Assembly (NCBI GenBank): GCA_030612005.1
Contig: JAUWOU010000023.1
Coordinates: 1 to 32,005 of the forward strand
Direction of reading: 5' to 3'
Origin: Candidatus Thorarchaeota archaeon
GTDB taxonomy: Archaea > Asgardarchaeota > Thorarchaeia > Thorarchaeales > Thorarchaeaceae
DNA length: 32,005 nucleotides
In this document: positions 1 to 7,605 of the stretch, in pieces
How the letters are laid out: each line of letters starts with the position of its first letter
Position numbering within the stretch: position 1 is the stretch's first letter
Notes under the pieces: generated by a model
Seen by the model: only the letters and a program-made list of their open reading frames with translations
Database searches by the model: none
What the model was told of the DNA's origin: nothing
Made by a program: the position numbers and the translations under genes

Positions 1-1
1 T

Positions 2-760
2 GGCATTCGTGCACCATTTTTCGCCTACGCAATAATCACAGGTTTGGCAGTAATTCCAACATTAGTACTACCCAAATTAACCAATTCCGGAAACGTATCT
101 TCACATCTGAATCTGAGGGAAATCGTACGTGATATGCGGCACGTTCTATCCCACCCCTCGTTTATTCTGGTATCATTTGTAGTCTTCACTTTGTTCTTGA
201 TGCGAACCGGTGTAAGAACCACATTAGTACCTCTTTTCGCAGCCAACAATCTAGGTTTGGACGAAATCTCCATCGGTCTGATTCTTACAATTGGAGCAAT
301 AACAACCACATTGACAATTGTTCCCATGGGAAAGATTTCAGATAGAATCGGAAGAAAGAAACCCCTTGCGCTATGTCTTGTTTTGACTGCTGGTGTCACT
401 TTACTAATTCCCTTTTCTATGGACTTGTTAACTCTTTCAATAGCCTTGGCAATATATGGAGCAGCCATTGGTCTATCAGGACCAGCTGCAGCTTATGTGA
501 CAGATGTATCGCCACAAGACAAACTAGAGATATCCATGGGGCTCTATCGTATGATCAGTGACTTTGGATTCGTAGTGGGACCTCTTCTACTTGGATTCTT
601 AGCAGATGTAACAGCCACCCCTGTAGAAGGAGCATCACACTCAGGTCTGATTGGAGTGGTTCCTTTTGTGGTAGCTTCAATTATCCTCATAGTAGCCTTC
701 TTTGTACTTCTAAAAGCTGATGATCCAGTAAGAAGAAGGAACCAAAATGGAAAGAAGTGA
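2..760 (+). CDS. MFS transporter, C-terminal part (5' end outside window)
   Basis: The reading frame is open from base 2, so the gene enters from outside the window and only about 250 residues are seen. The visible part is a run of hydrophobic helices typical of the C-terminal half of a Major Facilitator Superfamily permease. A loop reading GKISDRIGRKK matches the MFS motif-A type G-x3-DRxGRR/K, which joins helices of one half. The start codon at 44 is only an internal Met. The substrate cannot be told. The protein ends in a basic tail (RRRNQNGKK) and is followed by a T-rich stop region near 781-795. Confidence 0.85.
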   Translation, partial: GIRAPFFAYAIITGLAVIPTLVLPKLTNSGNVSSHLNLREIVRDMRHVLSHPSFILVSFVVFTLFLMRTGVRTTLVPLFAANNLGLDEISIGLILTIGAITTTLTIVPMGKISDRIGRKKPLALCLVLTAGVTLLIPFSMDLLTLSIALAIYGAAIGLSGPAAAYVTDVSPQDKLEISMGLYRMISDFGFVVGPLLLGFLADVTATPVEGASHSGLIGVVPFVVASIILIVAFFVLLKADDPVRRRNQNGKK

Positions 761-777
761 AGGAATAGATTCTTGAT

Positions 778-796
778 TTAACCGCCCTTTTATTGT
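778..796 (+). terminator. Probable T-run terminator after the MFS gene
   Basis: A CCGCCCTTTTATTG stretch lies about 20 bases after the transporter stop and before the convergent minus-strand gene. Archaeal termination commonly uses T-rich tracts. The CCC-TTTTATT form is the same as the pyrimidine tract that ends many copies of the intergenic repeat, but here it is on the opposite strand and without the hairpin. Confidence 0.45.
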
Positions 797-811
797 ACCC
801 ATACACGAGCC

Positions 812-1096
812 TCATGGAGAATAGAGTTTGGGTGAGAGTAATTGAGCTACCTCCTGCGCACTCTCTTCAGTAGGAAACTTGCGGAGGAGTAATCGGCCTG
901 AGGGATAAATGGTGATAGACTGACCATCATCACCCTCAAGAATCAGAATCACTGGGAGACTGACTCGAATCTTCATTTTCATTAGGGTTGCCAATTCTTC
1001 ACTGATTGATATCAAATCAAGGTTGACTCTATTCTTGGATTTGACCTCAAAGGCAATACTATCAGAACAAAGATTGATGATGAAAAGATCAGCCAT
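812..1096 (-). CDS. Small protein co-encoded with ThiI, unknown function
   Basis: This is a protein of about 94 residues if it starts at the Met at 1096; a longer reading begins at 1108. The start overlaps the 3' end of the ThiI-like gene, so the two are translationally coupled in one transcript. It is mixed alpha/beta, with a C-terminal stretch (ITIYPSGRLLLRKF followed by an acidic helix) that reads like a beta-hairpin plus helix. No cysteine motif and no C-terminal GG are present, so it is not an evident sulfur carrier. I do not recognise the family. The coupling suggests a role with tRNA thiolation or another sulfur step, but this rests on position only. Confidence 0.65.
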   Translation of the reverse strand: MADLFIINLCSDSIAFEVKSKNRVNLDLISISEELATLMKMKIRVSLPVILILEGDDGQSITIYPSGRLLLRKFPTEESAQEVAQLLSPKLYSP

Positions 1097-2117
1097 TTGT
1101 GACACCATCCTTCAGGATAATAACCTCAGCTTCAGATATTTCTGCGGCAATCCAGCTCATGTCCATTTTCTCCTCTGTAGGGTCAATGACTTCGAGCTTG
1201 GAATAGACAGTGGGATACTTTGGAGGTAAGGAGCAGCATGAAACTGCCTCGTGGGCAAACTCATATGTCCGAATCTTCATGGCCATCTTCTCAATCTCAG
1301 CCTTGTCATCTCCGATACAAGGTCTAATTATCGGAATCTCACATATTGCACTTTCCTCTGCAAGAAGATTCCGAGTGGTCTGTGAGGCTTGTTCTCCGAT
1401 AATCTCACCAGTAACAATCGCATCTGCATTTTCTAGAAGGGCTACTTTCTCAGCTAATCTGTACATGTTCCTTCTGCAGAAGATACATGTCATCTTTCGA
1501 GGTGCATGTCTTAGCACTTCAGTTAGATCATCACCATGTGGTACAACATACATCTTGATTTCATGACCGTGGATATATTCAGAGAGTCTCTTTGCTTGTC
1601 GGATTGCCAGGTTTCGAGTTGACTCATCCCCATATGGAACATTGTCAAAATGAAGAAAGACTGGTATACATCCCCGTTTCATCATCTTGTAGGCAGCAAT
1701 AGGAGAGTCAAGGCCTCCAGAAATTGTGCACACTACTTTCCCTTGAGAACCGGTTGGTAAGCCACCCACAGCATCAAACCTCTCTGTTAATAGAAACACA
1801 TTGGTTTCACATACCTCTTTGTAGAATGTGTGATTTGAGGGGAGAGATTCAGTTTCAATTATCGTGGAAACAATAACTGGAGATGCTGATGAAACACCAA
1901 AGACTCCAGAAGCAATTCTAGTAACGTCTAAAGTATTGGTAGTGTTGATGTAGATAAATTGGCATACCGGTTTGATTTCGTTGAATGGAACAGCATGTTC
2001 TCTCAATGCGGCTTTCAGATTCTTAACCAACTGGACCGTCAACTGTTCCCTGCTTGGTGGAGAATGATACTGTAGCTCATCACATCTGAGCAACACTCCA
2101 CTATATTCATCCAACAT
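1089..2117 (-). CDS. thiI: ThiI-like tRNA 4-thiouridine synthetase, short THUMP
   Basis: This is a 342-residue PP-loop ATPase of the ThiI family, which adenylates U8 of tRNA for thiolation in the cytoplasm. Visible marks are the PP-loop SGGLDSPIAAYK (about residues 133-144), the linker GGLPTGSQGKVV just before it, and the CIFCRRNMYRLAEKVA segment that holds the catalytic-type cysteine pair. There is no C-terminal rhodanese domain, as in archaeal forms. The region ahead of the PP-loop is only about 126 residues, shorter than in typical ThiI (roughly 170), and the core of the THUMP RNA-binding domain seems missing: the N-terminal ferredoxin-like part runs almost directly into the GGLP linker. 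The upstream minus strand has a TTATAT box and a GAAGG ribosome-binding sequence. Thiolation activity is inferred from the family. Confidence 0.88.
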   Translation of the reverse strand: MLDEYSGVLLRCDELQYHSPPSREQLTVQLVKNLKAALREHAVPFNEIKPVCQFIYINTTNTLDVTRIASGVFGVSSASPVIVSTIIETESLPSNHTFYKEVCETNVFLLTERFDAVGGLPTGSQGKVVCTISGGLDSPIAAYKMMKRGCIPVFLHFDNVPYGDESTRNLAIRQAKRLSEYIHGHEIKMYVVPHGDDLTEVLRHAPRKMTCIFCRRNMYRLAEKVALLENADAIVTGEIIGEQASQTTRNLLAEESAICEIPIIRPCIGDDKAEIEKMAMKIRTYEFAHEAVSCCSLPPKYPTVYSKLEVIDPTEEKMDMSWIAAEISEAEVIILKDGVTNG

Positions 2118-2358
2118 TTCTAATCCTTCACATATAATGACTCAAAGAAGCTGATTTTCTGAAATTTCTTCAAGTAAGAACTGGAACTGAACACTCCTTC
2201 ACAGTTTGAGTTCAATGGAAAACTCATGCTTAATTGTGAAGTTTAAGGGATGTTAAGATAAAGCTAATGACCTGACAGTTTCTTCAGCAAAACCTGTTCT
2301 ATTTGACACATTCTCAACGCTTAAGACTGCACGATAAGATTCGAGTTTGAGCAGAAAG

Positions 2359-3168
2359 ATGAGCGCCAGTAATATGAAATTTGAAAAAATCAGGAGTCTG
2401 TTCAGTGGAAAACATGTTCTTATTGCATTTAGCGGAGGTGTAGACAGCACAGTACTCGCACACATTGCAGGGAAGAGTGCTGCTAAATCTAAGCTTTTGA
2501 CCATCGATAGCATCACATTTCCGCGAACAGAACTACAGGCTGCTGAAGATGTGGCAAAGGAGTTAGGGATTGAGTTAGAAATTATTCAAGTTGATGAACT
2601 TTCAAATGAAGACTTAGTCAAGAATCCTGTAGACCGATGCTATCACTGCAAGAAAGAACTGGCTTCTGTCTGGCTAAGTACTGCAAAGAAGCTCAACATG
2701 GATATAGTTGTGGACGGTACTAATGCCAGCGAGATGGATGGACATCGACCCGGAGCCAAAGCTCTTGAGGAAGCTGGAGTTCTGTCACCATTCCGAGATG
2801 AGGGCATTACAAAAGAAGAAATTCGAGCCTATGCAAGAGAAGTGGGACTCTCAGTTGCGGATAGACCCTCTATGGCATGTCTATCAAGTAGATTTCCTTA
2901 CGGTACCGAGATTACAGAAGATCGTGTAAGGAAAATCGATAGGGTGGAGAATGAAGTCAAAGAACTCTTTGGTATTCAGTGTGTTCGTGCAAGATTCCAT
3001 GGGGATCTGGTAAGAATTGAGGTAGGTAGAGAAGAGAGAGAGAAACTATTTGATGGATGCAAACTTGATAAGTTGCATGAACTAGCCAAAGCAGTAGGAT
3101 TCAAGTATGTCACTGTTGATGCCTTTGGATACCGAACTGGTGCTATGAACGAAGTTCTAGACTCCTAA
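2359..3168 (+). CDS. larE: LarE-type sulfur transferase (PP-loop)
   Basis: This is a 269-residue PP-loop ATP pyrophosphatase of the LarE family. LarE supplies sulfur for the nickel-pincer cofactor of lactate racemase and related enzymes. The PP-loop is FSGGVDSTVL. A DRCYHCKK motif and the segment MACLSSRFPYG follow; the Cys in the latter aligns with the sacrificial cysteine of Lactobacillus LarE. Together these give three cysteines (about 98, 101 and 178 counted from the TTG at 2347), which would suit the iron-sulfur, non-sacrificial LarE type. The ATG at 2359 is preferred over the TTG at 2347, though neither has a clear ribosome-binding site. It is divergent from thiI. No larB or larC is present in the window, so its target enzyme is unknown. 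Confidence 0.88.
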   Translation: MSASNMKFEKIRSLFSGKHVLIAFSGGVDSTVLAHIAGKSAAKSKLLTIDSITFPRTELQAAEDVAKELGIELEIIQVDELSNEDLVKNPVDRCYHCKKELASVWLSTAKKLNMDIVVDGTNASEMDGHRPGAKALEEAGVLSPFRDEGITKEEIRAYAREVGLSVADRPSMACLSSRFPYGTEITEDRVRKIDRVENEVKELFGIQCVRARFHGDLVRIEVGREEREKLFDGCKLDKLHELAKAVGFKYVTVDAFGYRTGAMNEVLDS

Positions 3169-3187
3169 TGTTGATGTGCTCTACAAG

Positions 3188-3258
3188 ACAAGTAAAGAGG
3201 GAGGAAATTCCAGGTTAATCCAATCCCGTCAGCCTACTCTTAGTATCAATCGATAATC
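3188..3258 (-). repeat. Intergenic hairpin repeat, short type, copy 1
   Basis: This copy lies in the convergent gap between larE and the RelE gene. On the + strand it reads as a hairpin region (GAGGGAGGAAATTCC) followed by AATCCAATCCCGTCAGCCTA, the hallmark box of the family. The right end diverges from the other copies (TATCAATCGATAAT). It is drawn on the minus strand because other family members end there in a CCCTTTT tract. Function is not known; it could be a 3'-UTR or terminator element. Confidence 0.6.
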
Positions 3259-3263
3259 TTCAA

Positions 3264-3545
3264 TTACTCTAACCACTTGTATCCTTTACTTCGATGGATG
3301 ATTTCAGTGATTCTAACTTCATCATTGAGTATAAAGTAGATAGCTCGATAAATACCAATCCTTAATCGGAATAGAGGAGGATCAGCAGGACTTACAAGTT
3401 TCTTGATATCCACACCTGACCTTCTTCTGAAAGGATTATCTTCAAGTTTCAATAGAGCATCTTTAACTCTCTTCTTCTGTTTAGAGTTCAGTAGACTCAA
3501 CTGGGAAACTGCGGTCTGAGAGAGCAGAATCCTAAACTTGGTCAA
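3264..3545 (-). CDS. RelE/ParE-type toxin
   Basis: This 93-residue protein has the RelE/ParE fold pattern: an N-terminal strand (FRILLSQTAVSQL), two helices rich in Lys/Arg (KQKKRVKDALLKL), then the strands DPPLFRLRIGIYRAIYFIL and VRITEIIHRSKGYK. RelE toxins cut mRNA on the ribosome, and ParE toxins inhibit gyrase; the sequence alone does not decide, but the R-x-GxYRxIY block is common to RelE-type members. It overlaps its antitoxin gene by 14 bases, the usual arrangement for a toxin-antitoxin pair with the antitoxin first. Confidence 0.88.
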   Translation of the reverse strand: MTKFRILLSQTAVSQLSLLNSKQKKRVKDALLKLEDNPFRRRSGVDIKKLVSPADPPLFRLRIGIYRAIYFILNDEVRITEIIHRSKGYKWLE

Positions 3546-3729
3546 TTGGAACGAACTCCTCCTCTGCTAGAATTCGTTTCTGTCTTCTGGCAAACTCCAT
3601 CTGTTCAGCCATCTTAAGCAATCGGCGAAGTAGCTCATCGTAGGTTTCTCCTTTTTGACCATATTTCTTCAAAAGATCACGGGTTTCTTTTGAGAGAGGA
3701 ATTGTAGTAGTTTCGCCCATATCTATCAT
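3532..3729 (-). CDS. RelB-type antitoxin of the RelE pair
   Basis: This 65-residue protein has an N-terminal segment (TTTIPLSKETRDLLKKYG) like a ribbon-helix-helix or DUF217-type DNA-binding part, followed by GETYDELLRRLLKM and an acidic C-terminal tail that would wrap the toxin. The first Met is at 3729 and a second lies three codons on. The promoter region carries two copies of an 11-base repeat, likely the autoregulatory site. Its C-terminal half closely resembles the orphan antitoxin at 6594-6776, so the two are paralogues. Confidence 0.82.
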   Translation of the reverse strand: MIDMGETTTIPLSKETRDLLKKYGQKGETYDELLRRLLKMAEQMEFARRQKRILAEEEFVPIDQV

Positions 3730-3730
3730 G

Positions 3731-3760
3731 ACTTATAATATTGATAACTACTTATAATAT
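3731..3760 (-). promoter_or_regulatory. Direct-repeat operator/TATA region of the RelBE pair
   Basis: The 11-mer ACTTATAATAT occurs at 3731-3741 and again at 3750-3760 (19-base period). On the minus strand each copy is TATA-like (ATATTATAAGT). The distal copy sits 21-31 bases before the first ATG, the right distance for a nearly leaderless archaeal transcript. The proximal copy would then be an operator for the antitoxin. Confidence 0.5.
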
Positions 3761-3765
3761 CATTG

Positions 3766-3800
3766 AGTTGCCTATCCCGTCAGCCTATACTTCATGCCAA
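3766..3800 (-). repeat. Partial intergenic repeat, copy 2 (3' box only)
   Basis: The stretch GCCTATCCCGTCAGCCTATA, followed by a diverged CTTCATGCCAAT, matches the right-hand half of the repeat family. The hairpin half and the pyrimidine tract are missing, so this is a decayed or truncated copy. It lies between the antitoxin promoter and the DUF116 gene. The rest of the gap up to 3945 holds only a TATA-like sequence near 3934. Confidence 0.5.
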
Positions 3801-3945
3801 TCTAGTGATGTTCGATGTTATAATCTGAGAACTCAAAATTGTCATCAACAAAATCAGCTACGAGAGTTTGCATCCTCGACACGTGTTTTAATTCATAGAG
3901 GCATCTTTCTCTAACTGAGGTTGCTCCAGCTCCTTATATACGGGA

Positions 3946-5652
3946 ATGTCTTTGAATACTCAATTTAATCTGTCCAAGAAATTGATTGCTATGACCCAAG
4001 ACATTTCAAGCCCGTTTACATATGGAACATCGATATACACTTCAACAGTTAATTCTGTACGGCATTATTTAAGAAAACGGGATTTCTTGACCTATTCCTT
4101 TCAGTTAATCCCCGAGCCAGTTGGTTCAGAAACTTGGTCACTCGCTTGGGGGTATATACAACAGCTTGATGATATTATTGGCTCCCCCACACTAACCAAG
4201 ATTGATGCTCTCAACCTCTTAGAACAGGAACAAGAGATTGTGGAGCTGGGCTTCGAGGGAAATCTCAATGTATCACATACTGCTCCTATTCGCCACCTCT
4301 GGCTTGCTCAGTTCTTTGACAATGAGCGTAAGTACTACAAAGGAGAAGCGCTGCAGGTTGTAAAAAATCTATATGAGTGTGCTTGGAGTGACGTGGAAAG
4401 GAAAGGCAAAATTCTCTCTCAGAATGCTAGGGATTTACTCCTGCATAAAAAGATCAGCAACTTCTTCAAGCTGTACTTCATTTTGGGAGATTTTGACCTC
4501 AAAGACCAAATTGACGACTTCTCTTATTTGTTGGGCATGGGTTTAGGTATGCTTGACGATGTCCTCGATATGGTTTCAGATTACGAAGCGGGTTATGTGA
4601 ATATCACACGTGAGGAAATGGAATCCTTAGGCATCGACCTTGAGCCTGAAGATAAGGACTTCTTGCAGCAGGTCATTAAGTCAGGCTACCAGACACTCAA
4701 GGCGAAAAAAATAATGTCAGTCTTGCTCAGGGCAAGAAGACTGACCCGTCACGTACGTGTCCCACTTGTTCGTGCTCTCCTCTTACACCTAACTGATATT
4801 TTTGCAGCTCCAATTCTAGAAAATAAACTGATTCCTGGACAGCGTTTCTTCTTTAAAGGAAGTAGCTTGTTAGACCGTTTACTTCCCGAGAATGAGGCCA
4901 TAGCATATAGAATTGGACACAAGTTCACTAGATTCTTTCTCATGAATCCAAAAGTAGTTTCGGTCTTCTTTAGACAAGCAAGTGTAACAGGGGATAAACA
5001 TCTAGCAGTAACCAATAAACAAGCAATTGACTCTGTAATGATGACTAGTTTGTTAGAAGAAAAGAAGACAAGCGATATATACGTGGATCTGTTTGAAGGC
5101 GACTTCCGAGGTAGAATCATAGGACTCTTAGAAAGCATCGCAGCAACTGAAGCCAGACTCTCTGCAGCTGAACTTGCTAAGAAAGTTACAACTGAGCTAG
5201 TGATTGAAGAAGAGAATCTAGTTAATCTAGTATTCATCGAAGCCATGAACGTCCTGAAACGGAGCAAGTATGCACATGTACCTATCGAGAAGAGAGTCCT
5301 CCTAATTCCACACTGTTTGCGAGATCCTAAGAGATGCATAGCATCAATCGATGATGAGGGCTATCACTGCAAGAAGTGTGGTGCGTGTGTCATTGCCAAC
5401 ATCACCCGAAGTGCTGAAGAAAAGGGACTCAAATGGTATATGGTTGGCGGCGGCTCACATGCCATACGGATTATCAAGAATGCCCAACCCTGGGCAGTAC
5501 TCGGAATTGCGTGCTTCGATGAGGCGATGATGGCTATTGAGAAGATTTCCGAATATGGTATTCCAATACAGACAGTCTTGCTAAGTAAGGATGGGTGTGT
5601 CAATACTGAAGTGGACTTCGATGCAGTTCAAGCCAAGCTCGATATCCAATAA
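3946..5652 (+). CDS. Isoprenoid-synthase-like domain fused to DUF116
   Basis: This 568-residue protein has two parts. The N-terminal ~330 residues are all-helical with two aspartate-rich motifs, LAWGYIQQLDDIIGS and GMLDDVLDMVSDYEAGYVN, in the spacing of the isoprenoid synthase fold (phytoene/polyprenyl type). The C-terminal ~140 residues are DUF116: IPHCLRDPKRC, GYHCKKCGACVI, GGGSHAIRIIK, GIACFDEAMMAI and SKDGCVNTEVD, with the conserved cysteines in place. DUF116 biochemistry is unsettled; the cysteines suggest a metal or Fe-S site. The annotated start is the ATG at 3946, but a TATA box (TTATATA, 3934-3940) lies only about 6 bases upstream, so the ATG at 3991 may be the true start. A lipid-related role is inference. 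Confidence 0.85.
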   Translation: MSLNTQFNLSKKLIAMTQDISSPFTYGTSIYTSTVNSVRHYLRKRDFLTYSFQLIPEPVGSETWSLAWGYIQQLDDIIGSPTLTKIDALNLLEQEQEIVELGFEGNLNVSHTAPIRHLWLAQFFDNERKYYKGEALQVVKNLYECAWSDVERKGKILSQNARDLLLHKKISNFFKLYFILGDFDLKDQIDDFSYLLGMGLGMLDDVLDMVSDYEAGYVNITREEMESLGIDLEPEDKDFLQQVIKSGYQTLKAKKIMSVLLRARRLTRHVRVPLVRALLLHLTDIFAAPILENKLIPGQRFFFKGSSLLDRLLPENEAIAYRIGHKFTRFFLMNPKVVSVFFRQASVTGDKHLAVTNKQAIDSVMMTSLLEEKKTSDIYVDLFEGDFRGRIIGLLESIAATEARLSAAELAKKVTTELVIEEENLVNLVFIEAMNVLKRSKYAHVPIEKRVLLIPHCLRDPKRCIASIDDEGYHCKKCGACVIANITRSAEEKGLKWYMVGGGSHAIRIIKNAQPWAVLGIACFDEAMMAIEKISEYGIPIQTVLLSKDGCVNTEVDFDAVQAKLDIQ

Positions 5653-5667
5653 TCTGTTAATAGATAT

Positions 5668-5712
5668 GATTCAAGTGGGAGAGGCTAGTTCCCTGTTCGC
5701 CCAATCCTCCGG
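5668..5712 (-). repeat. Diverged intergenic hairpin repeat, copy 3
   Basis: This is the convergent gap between the DUF116 gene and the PIN-domain gene. GGGAGAGGCTAGTTCCCTG can form a short GGGA/TCCC hairpin and is followed by CCCAATCCTCCGG. It matches the short-type repeat loosely in layout and place but lacks the exact CCCGTCAGCC box, so membership is uncertain. Confidence 0.3.
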
Positions 5713-5714
5713 AC

Positions 5715-6230
5715 TCATTCTAAATCAGAGATGGTTTTAGAATACAATGCAGCTGACATTCGGAATGATGTTTCTTCAACAAGAAAACGAATTTTAGATC
5801 GCGATTCATTTTTTGTAAGTAATCCATTATTTGTTGCTCGTAGAATGATACCGATAGTTCCGGTCACTATAAGCCCTAGTGTTCTAGCCACATCTCTAGC
5901 AGCTAAATCATCGATAATAATGACTGAATCTCGGTCCTTAGTATAATACGCAAGTACCAGAGCGTCTACCTCACCTTGATGTAGACCCATATCACCAAGT
6001 TTTGTTGAGAGCTTACTTTTTGGAACATCAGACACAATCAACCAGTCTGAGAATGCACTATGTAGTATGGCATATTCAGAAGCAGAAGAATCAAGAACCT
6101 CTTCCTTCACAGAATGAACCGTAAGCACCTGATCAAATATCTGCTCTAGTAAACCAAGAAGACCTAGCTTCCCCAGATATATGAGTGGGGATGCGTTGAC
6201 TATTGCAATCAATTCATTTGCCCTCTGCAA
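5715..6230 (-). CDS. DUF3368 PIN-like toxin nuclease
   Basis: This 171-residue protein matches the DUF3368 family, a PIN-like nuclease usually paired with a UPF0175 or ribbon-helix-helix antitoxin. Visible marks are IVNASPLIYLGKLGLL near the N-terminus, GLHQGEVDALVLAYY in the middle, and IIDDLAARDVARTLGLIVTGTIGIIL towards the C-terminus, with acidic residues at the expected PIN positions. It overlaps the upstream antitoxin by 17 bases, so they are translated together. An RNase toxin role is inferred from the family. Confidence 0.85.
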   Translation of the reverse strand: MQRANELIAIVNASPLIYLGKLGLLGLLEQIFDQVLTVHSVKEEVLDSSASEYAILHSAFSDWLIVSDVPKSKLSTKLGDMGLHQGEVDALVLAYYTKDRDSVIIIDDLAARDVARTLGLIVTGTIGIILRATNNGLLTKNESRSKIRFLVEETSFRMSAALYSKTISDLE

Positions 6231-6528
6231 AAATCAAGTCCTCTGTGAGTGCATGCTCATCATACATCGAGATATTGCGCTTTGCTAGTTCACCCATCAT
6301 GGCTCTGAGTGGAATATCAGCAATGTACGCAGCCTTCCAGATACTGATATGTTTTGCAGCTATTTCTTCAGATAGATAATCGAGAAGGTCCTCTGACAGA
6401 GACCTATCAATGAGCTGTCGTATGTATGATGATTTATCCACTATCTTTCTTCTATTCATCAGGAACGCTAGACGCGTTTCCAATTCCTTATCCATTCTCA
6501 CTGAAAGAACATCGCCCATCTTAATCAC
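6214..6528 (-). CDS. UPF0175/RHH antitoxin of the DUF3368 pair
   Basis: This 104-residue protein (101 from the ATG at 6519) has an N-terminal ribbon-helix-helix type segment (VLSVRMDKELETRLAFL). It is followed by YIRQLIDRSL and a UPF0175-like part, AKHISIWKAAYIADIPLRAMMGELAKRNI, ending in an acidic tail. This family pairs with DUF3368 toxins, and the 17-base overlap with that gene supports it. The region upstream (6527-6560) contains inverted ATAC/GTAT motifs that could be the operator. The longer start is GTG and the internal ATG is as likely. Confidence 0.82.
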   Translation of the reverse strand: MIKMGDVLSVRMDKELETRLAFLMNRRKIVDKSSYIRQLIDRSLSEDLLDYLSEEIAAKHISIWKAAYIADIPLRAMMGELAKRNISMYDEHALTEDLIFAEGK

Positions 6529-6593
6529 GTATACTATGTATGACAGAGTATATGAAAGTATCTGTTAGTTCCAAGCTTGACTCAATCTCAGAA

Positions 6594-6776
6594 TTAATCA
6601 AGTGGACTGAAGTCCTCATCTTCAATAATTTGGTTCTGATGTTTGAAGAATTCAAACCGTTCTCTCAACTTAATTAGACGGAGGATTGTATCATTGAGAT
6701 TCTCCCCTGGCAACATCGCTTTTTCTAACAGGTCGTAGGCCTCCACTGAAATAGAGATTGTTTTAGTCAATGACAC
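6594..6776 (-). CDS. Orphan antitoxin, paralogue of the RelB at 3532
   Basis: This 60-residue protein with a GTG start contains TKTISISVEAYDLLEKAMLPGENLNDTILRL, the DUF217/VapB-type antitoxin pattern. The second half (LIKLRERFEF..., ending DEDFSPLD) aligns residue by residue with the end of the antitoxin at 3532-3729 (LLKMAEQMEF..., ending EEEFVPID). No RelE gene follows. The next gene downstream on this strand, 66 bases on, is a different antitoxin with its own toxin. It may be the remnant of a lost pair, or a free antitoxin that protects against a RelE-type toxin. Confidence 0.75.
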   Translation of the reverse strand: MSLTKTISISVEAYDLLEKAMLPGENLNDTILRLIKLRERFEFFKHQNQIIEDEDFSPLD

Positions 6777-6990
6777 TTACCTCAAATTACAGTCGATTGA
6801 TAATAAGTTCCTAATCTAAATCTTACATATTATGGTGAATGAATCGTAACTGTAAGATTTCGATTACTCTAGATTCACAATCAATATCGATGAATACGAG
6901 GGACTCATTCTCTCAGCAAACTTACTTTGTAGTGGGGATATTATTCCCAAATGAACACCTGATTGTGATTAGCAAAGTGAGTCAAGGACA
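6777..6990. other. Intergenic region between divergent genes
   Basis: This AT-rich gap of about 210 bases separates the orphan antitoxin and the RNase HI gene. I see no copy of the repeat family here. An AAGGA ribosome-binding sequence sits just before the RNase HI start. Confidence 0.4.
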
Positions 6991-7560
6991 ATGATGTACA
7001 TTCTATTCTTCGACGGAGCGTGTGAACCAACAAATCCTGGTGGCATAGCCTCATTCGGTTTCGTATTGCGTGCCAATGGGAAAGATATTACCTCTGGAAA
7101 GGGAATCGTGGGGGATGGTCCCAGATTCACAAACAATGTCGCTGAATATGAAGGACTGATCAGGGGACTCCAAGTAGTCGAACAACAATGTAAGAGAAAC
7201 GACCAAGTCCAAGTTAAAGGCGACAGTCAGCTAGTGATAAGGCAAATCACGGGAGAGTATCAAGTTCGATCACCGAGGATTATTCCATTACATAACAGAG
7301 CAAAGCAGGTCAGGAATCGATTGCGTCATCAGGGAGTCAAAGTTAGTATGATGTGGATTCCTCGGGAACAGAATTGGAGAGCTGATGCTCTTTCACATGA
7401 TGCGTTTGATGATTATTGTCGTAGAGAGGATCTTCCATACGTGGGTTGTGATTGTGGCGGAACACTGGTTCCTCGAAAGAACAAAAAAACTGGTCATCAA
7501 TTTCTTGGGTGCTCGAGGTTTCCTCAGTGCAGAAGGACTGCTCTATATCCTCAAAAATGA
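6991..7560 (+). CDS. rnhA: Type 1 RNase H with C-terminal four-Cys zinc finger
   Basis: This 189-residue protein removes RNA from RNA-DNA hybrids. The catalytic set of RNase HI is visible: D8 (FFDGACEP), E52 (NNVAEYEGLI), D78 (VKGDSQLVI) and D132 (WRADALSHDA). After residue 150 comes a small zinc-finger-like domain, CDCGGTLVP then FLGCSRFPQC, with C153, C155, C174 and C180. It resembles the C4 zinc ribbons at the end of topoisomerase IA and could add nucleic-acid binding. The start has two adjacent Met codons after AAGGA; either is possible. Its 3' end faces the PIN gene across 45 bases. Confidence 0.88.
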   Translation: MMYILFFDGACEPTNPGGIASFGFVLRANGKDITSGKGIVGDGPRFTNNVAEYEGLIRGLQVVEQQCKRNDQVQVKGDSQLVIRQITGEYQVRSPRIIPLHNRAKQVRNRLRHQGVKVSMMWIPREQNWRADALSHDAFDDYCRREDLPYVGCDCGGTLVPRKNKKTGHQFLGCSRFPQCRRTALYPQK

Positions 7561-7605
7561 TTTTGAACTGCAAACCTTTGAGAAGTTGTATTCAATATTT
7601 CAGCG

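Noticed and set aside
4749-5339. 196-residue minus-strand open frame
   Set aside because: Antisense to the isoprenoid-synthase/DUF116 gene, serine- and arginine-rich as expected for a shadow frame.
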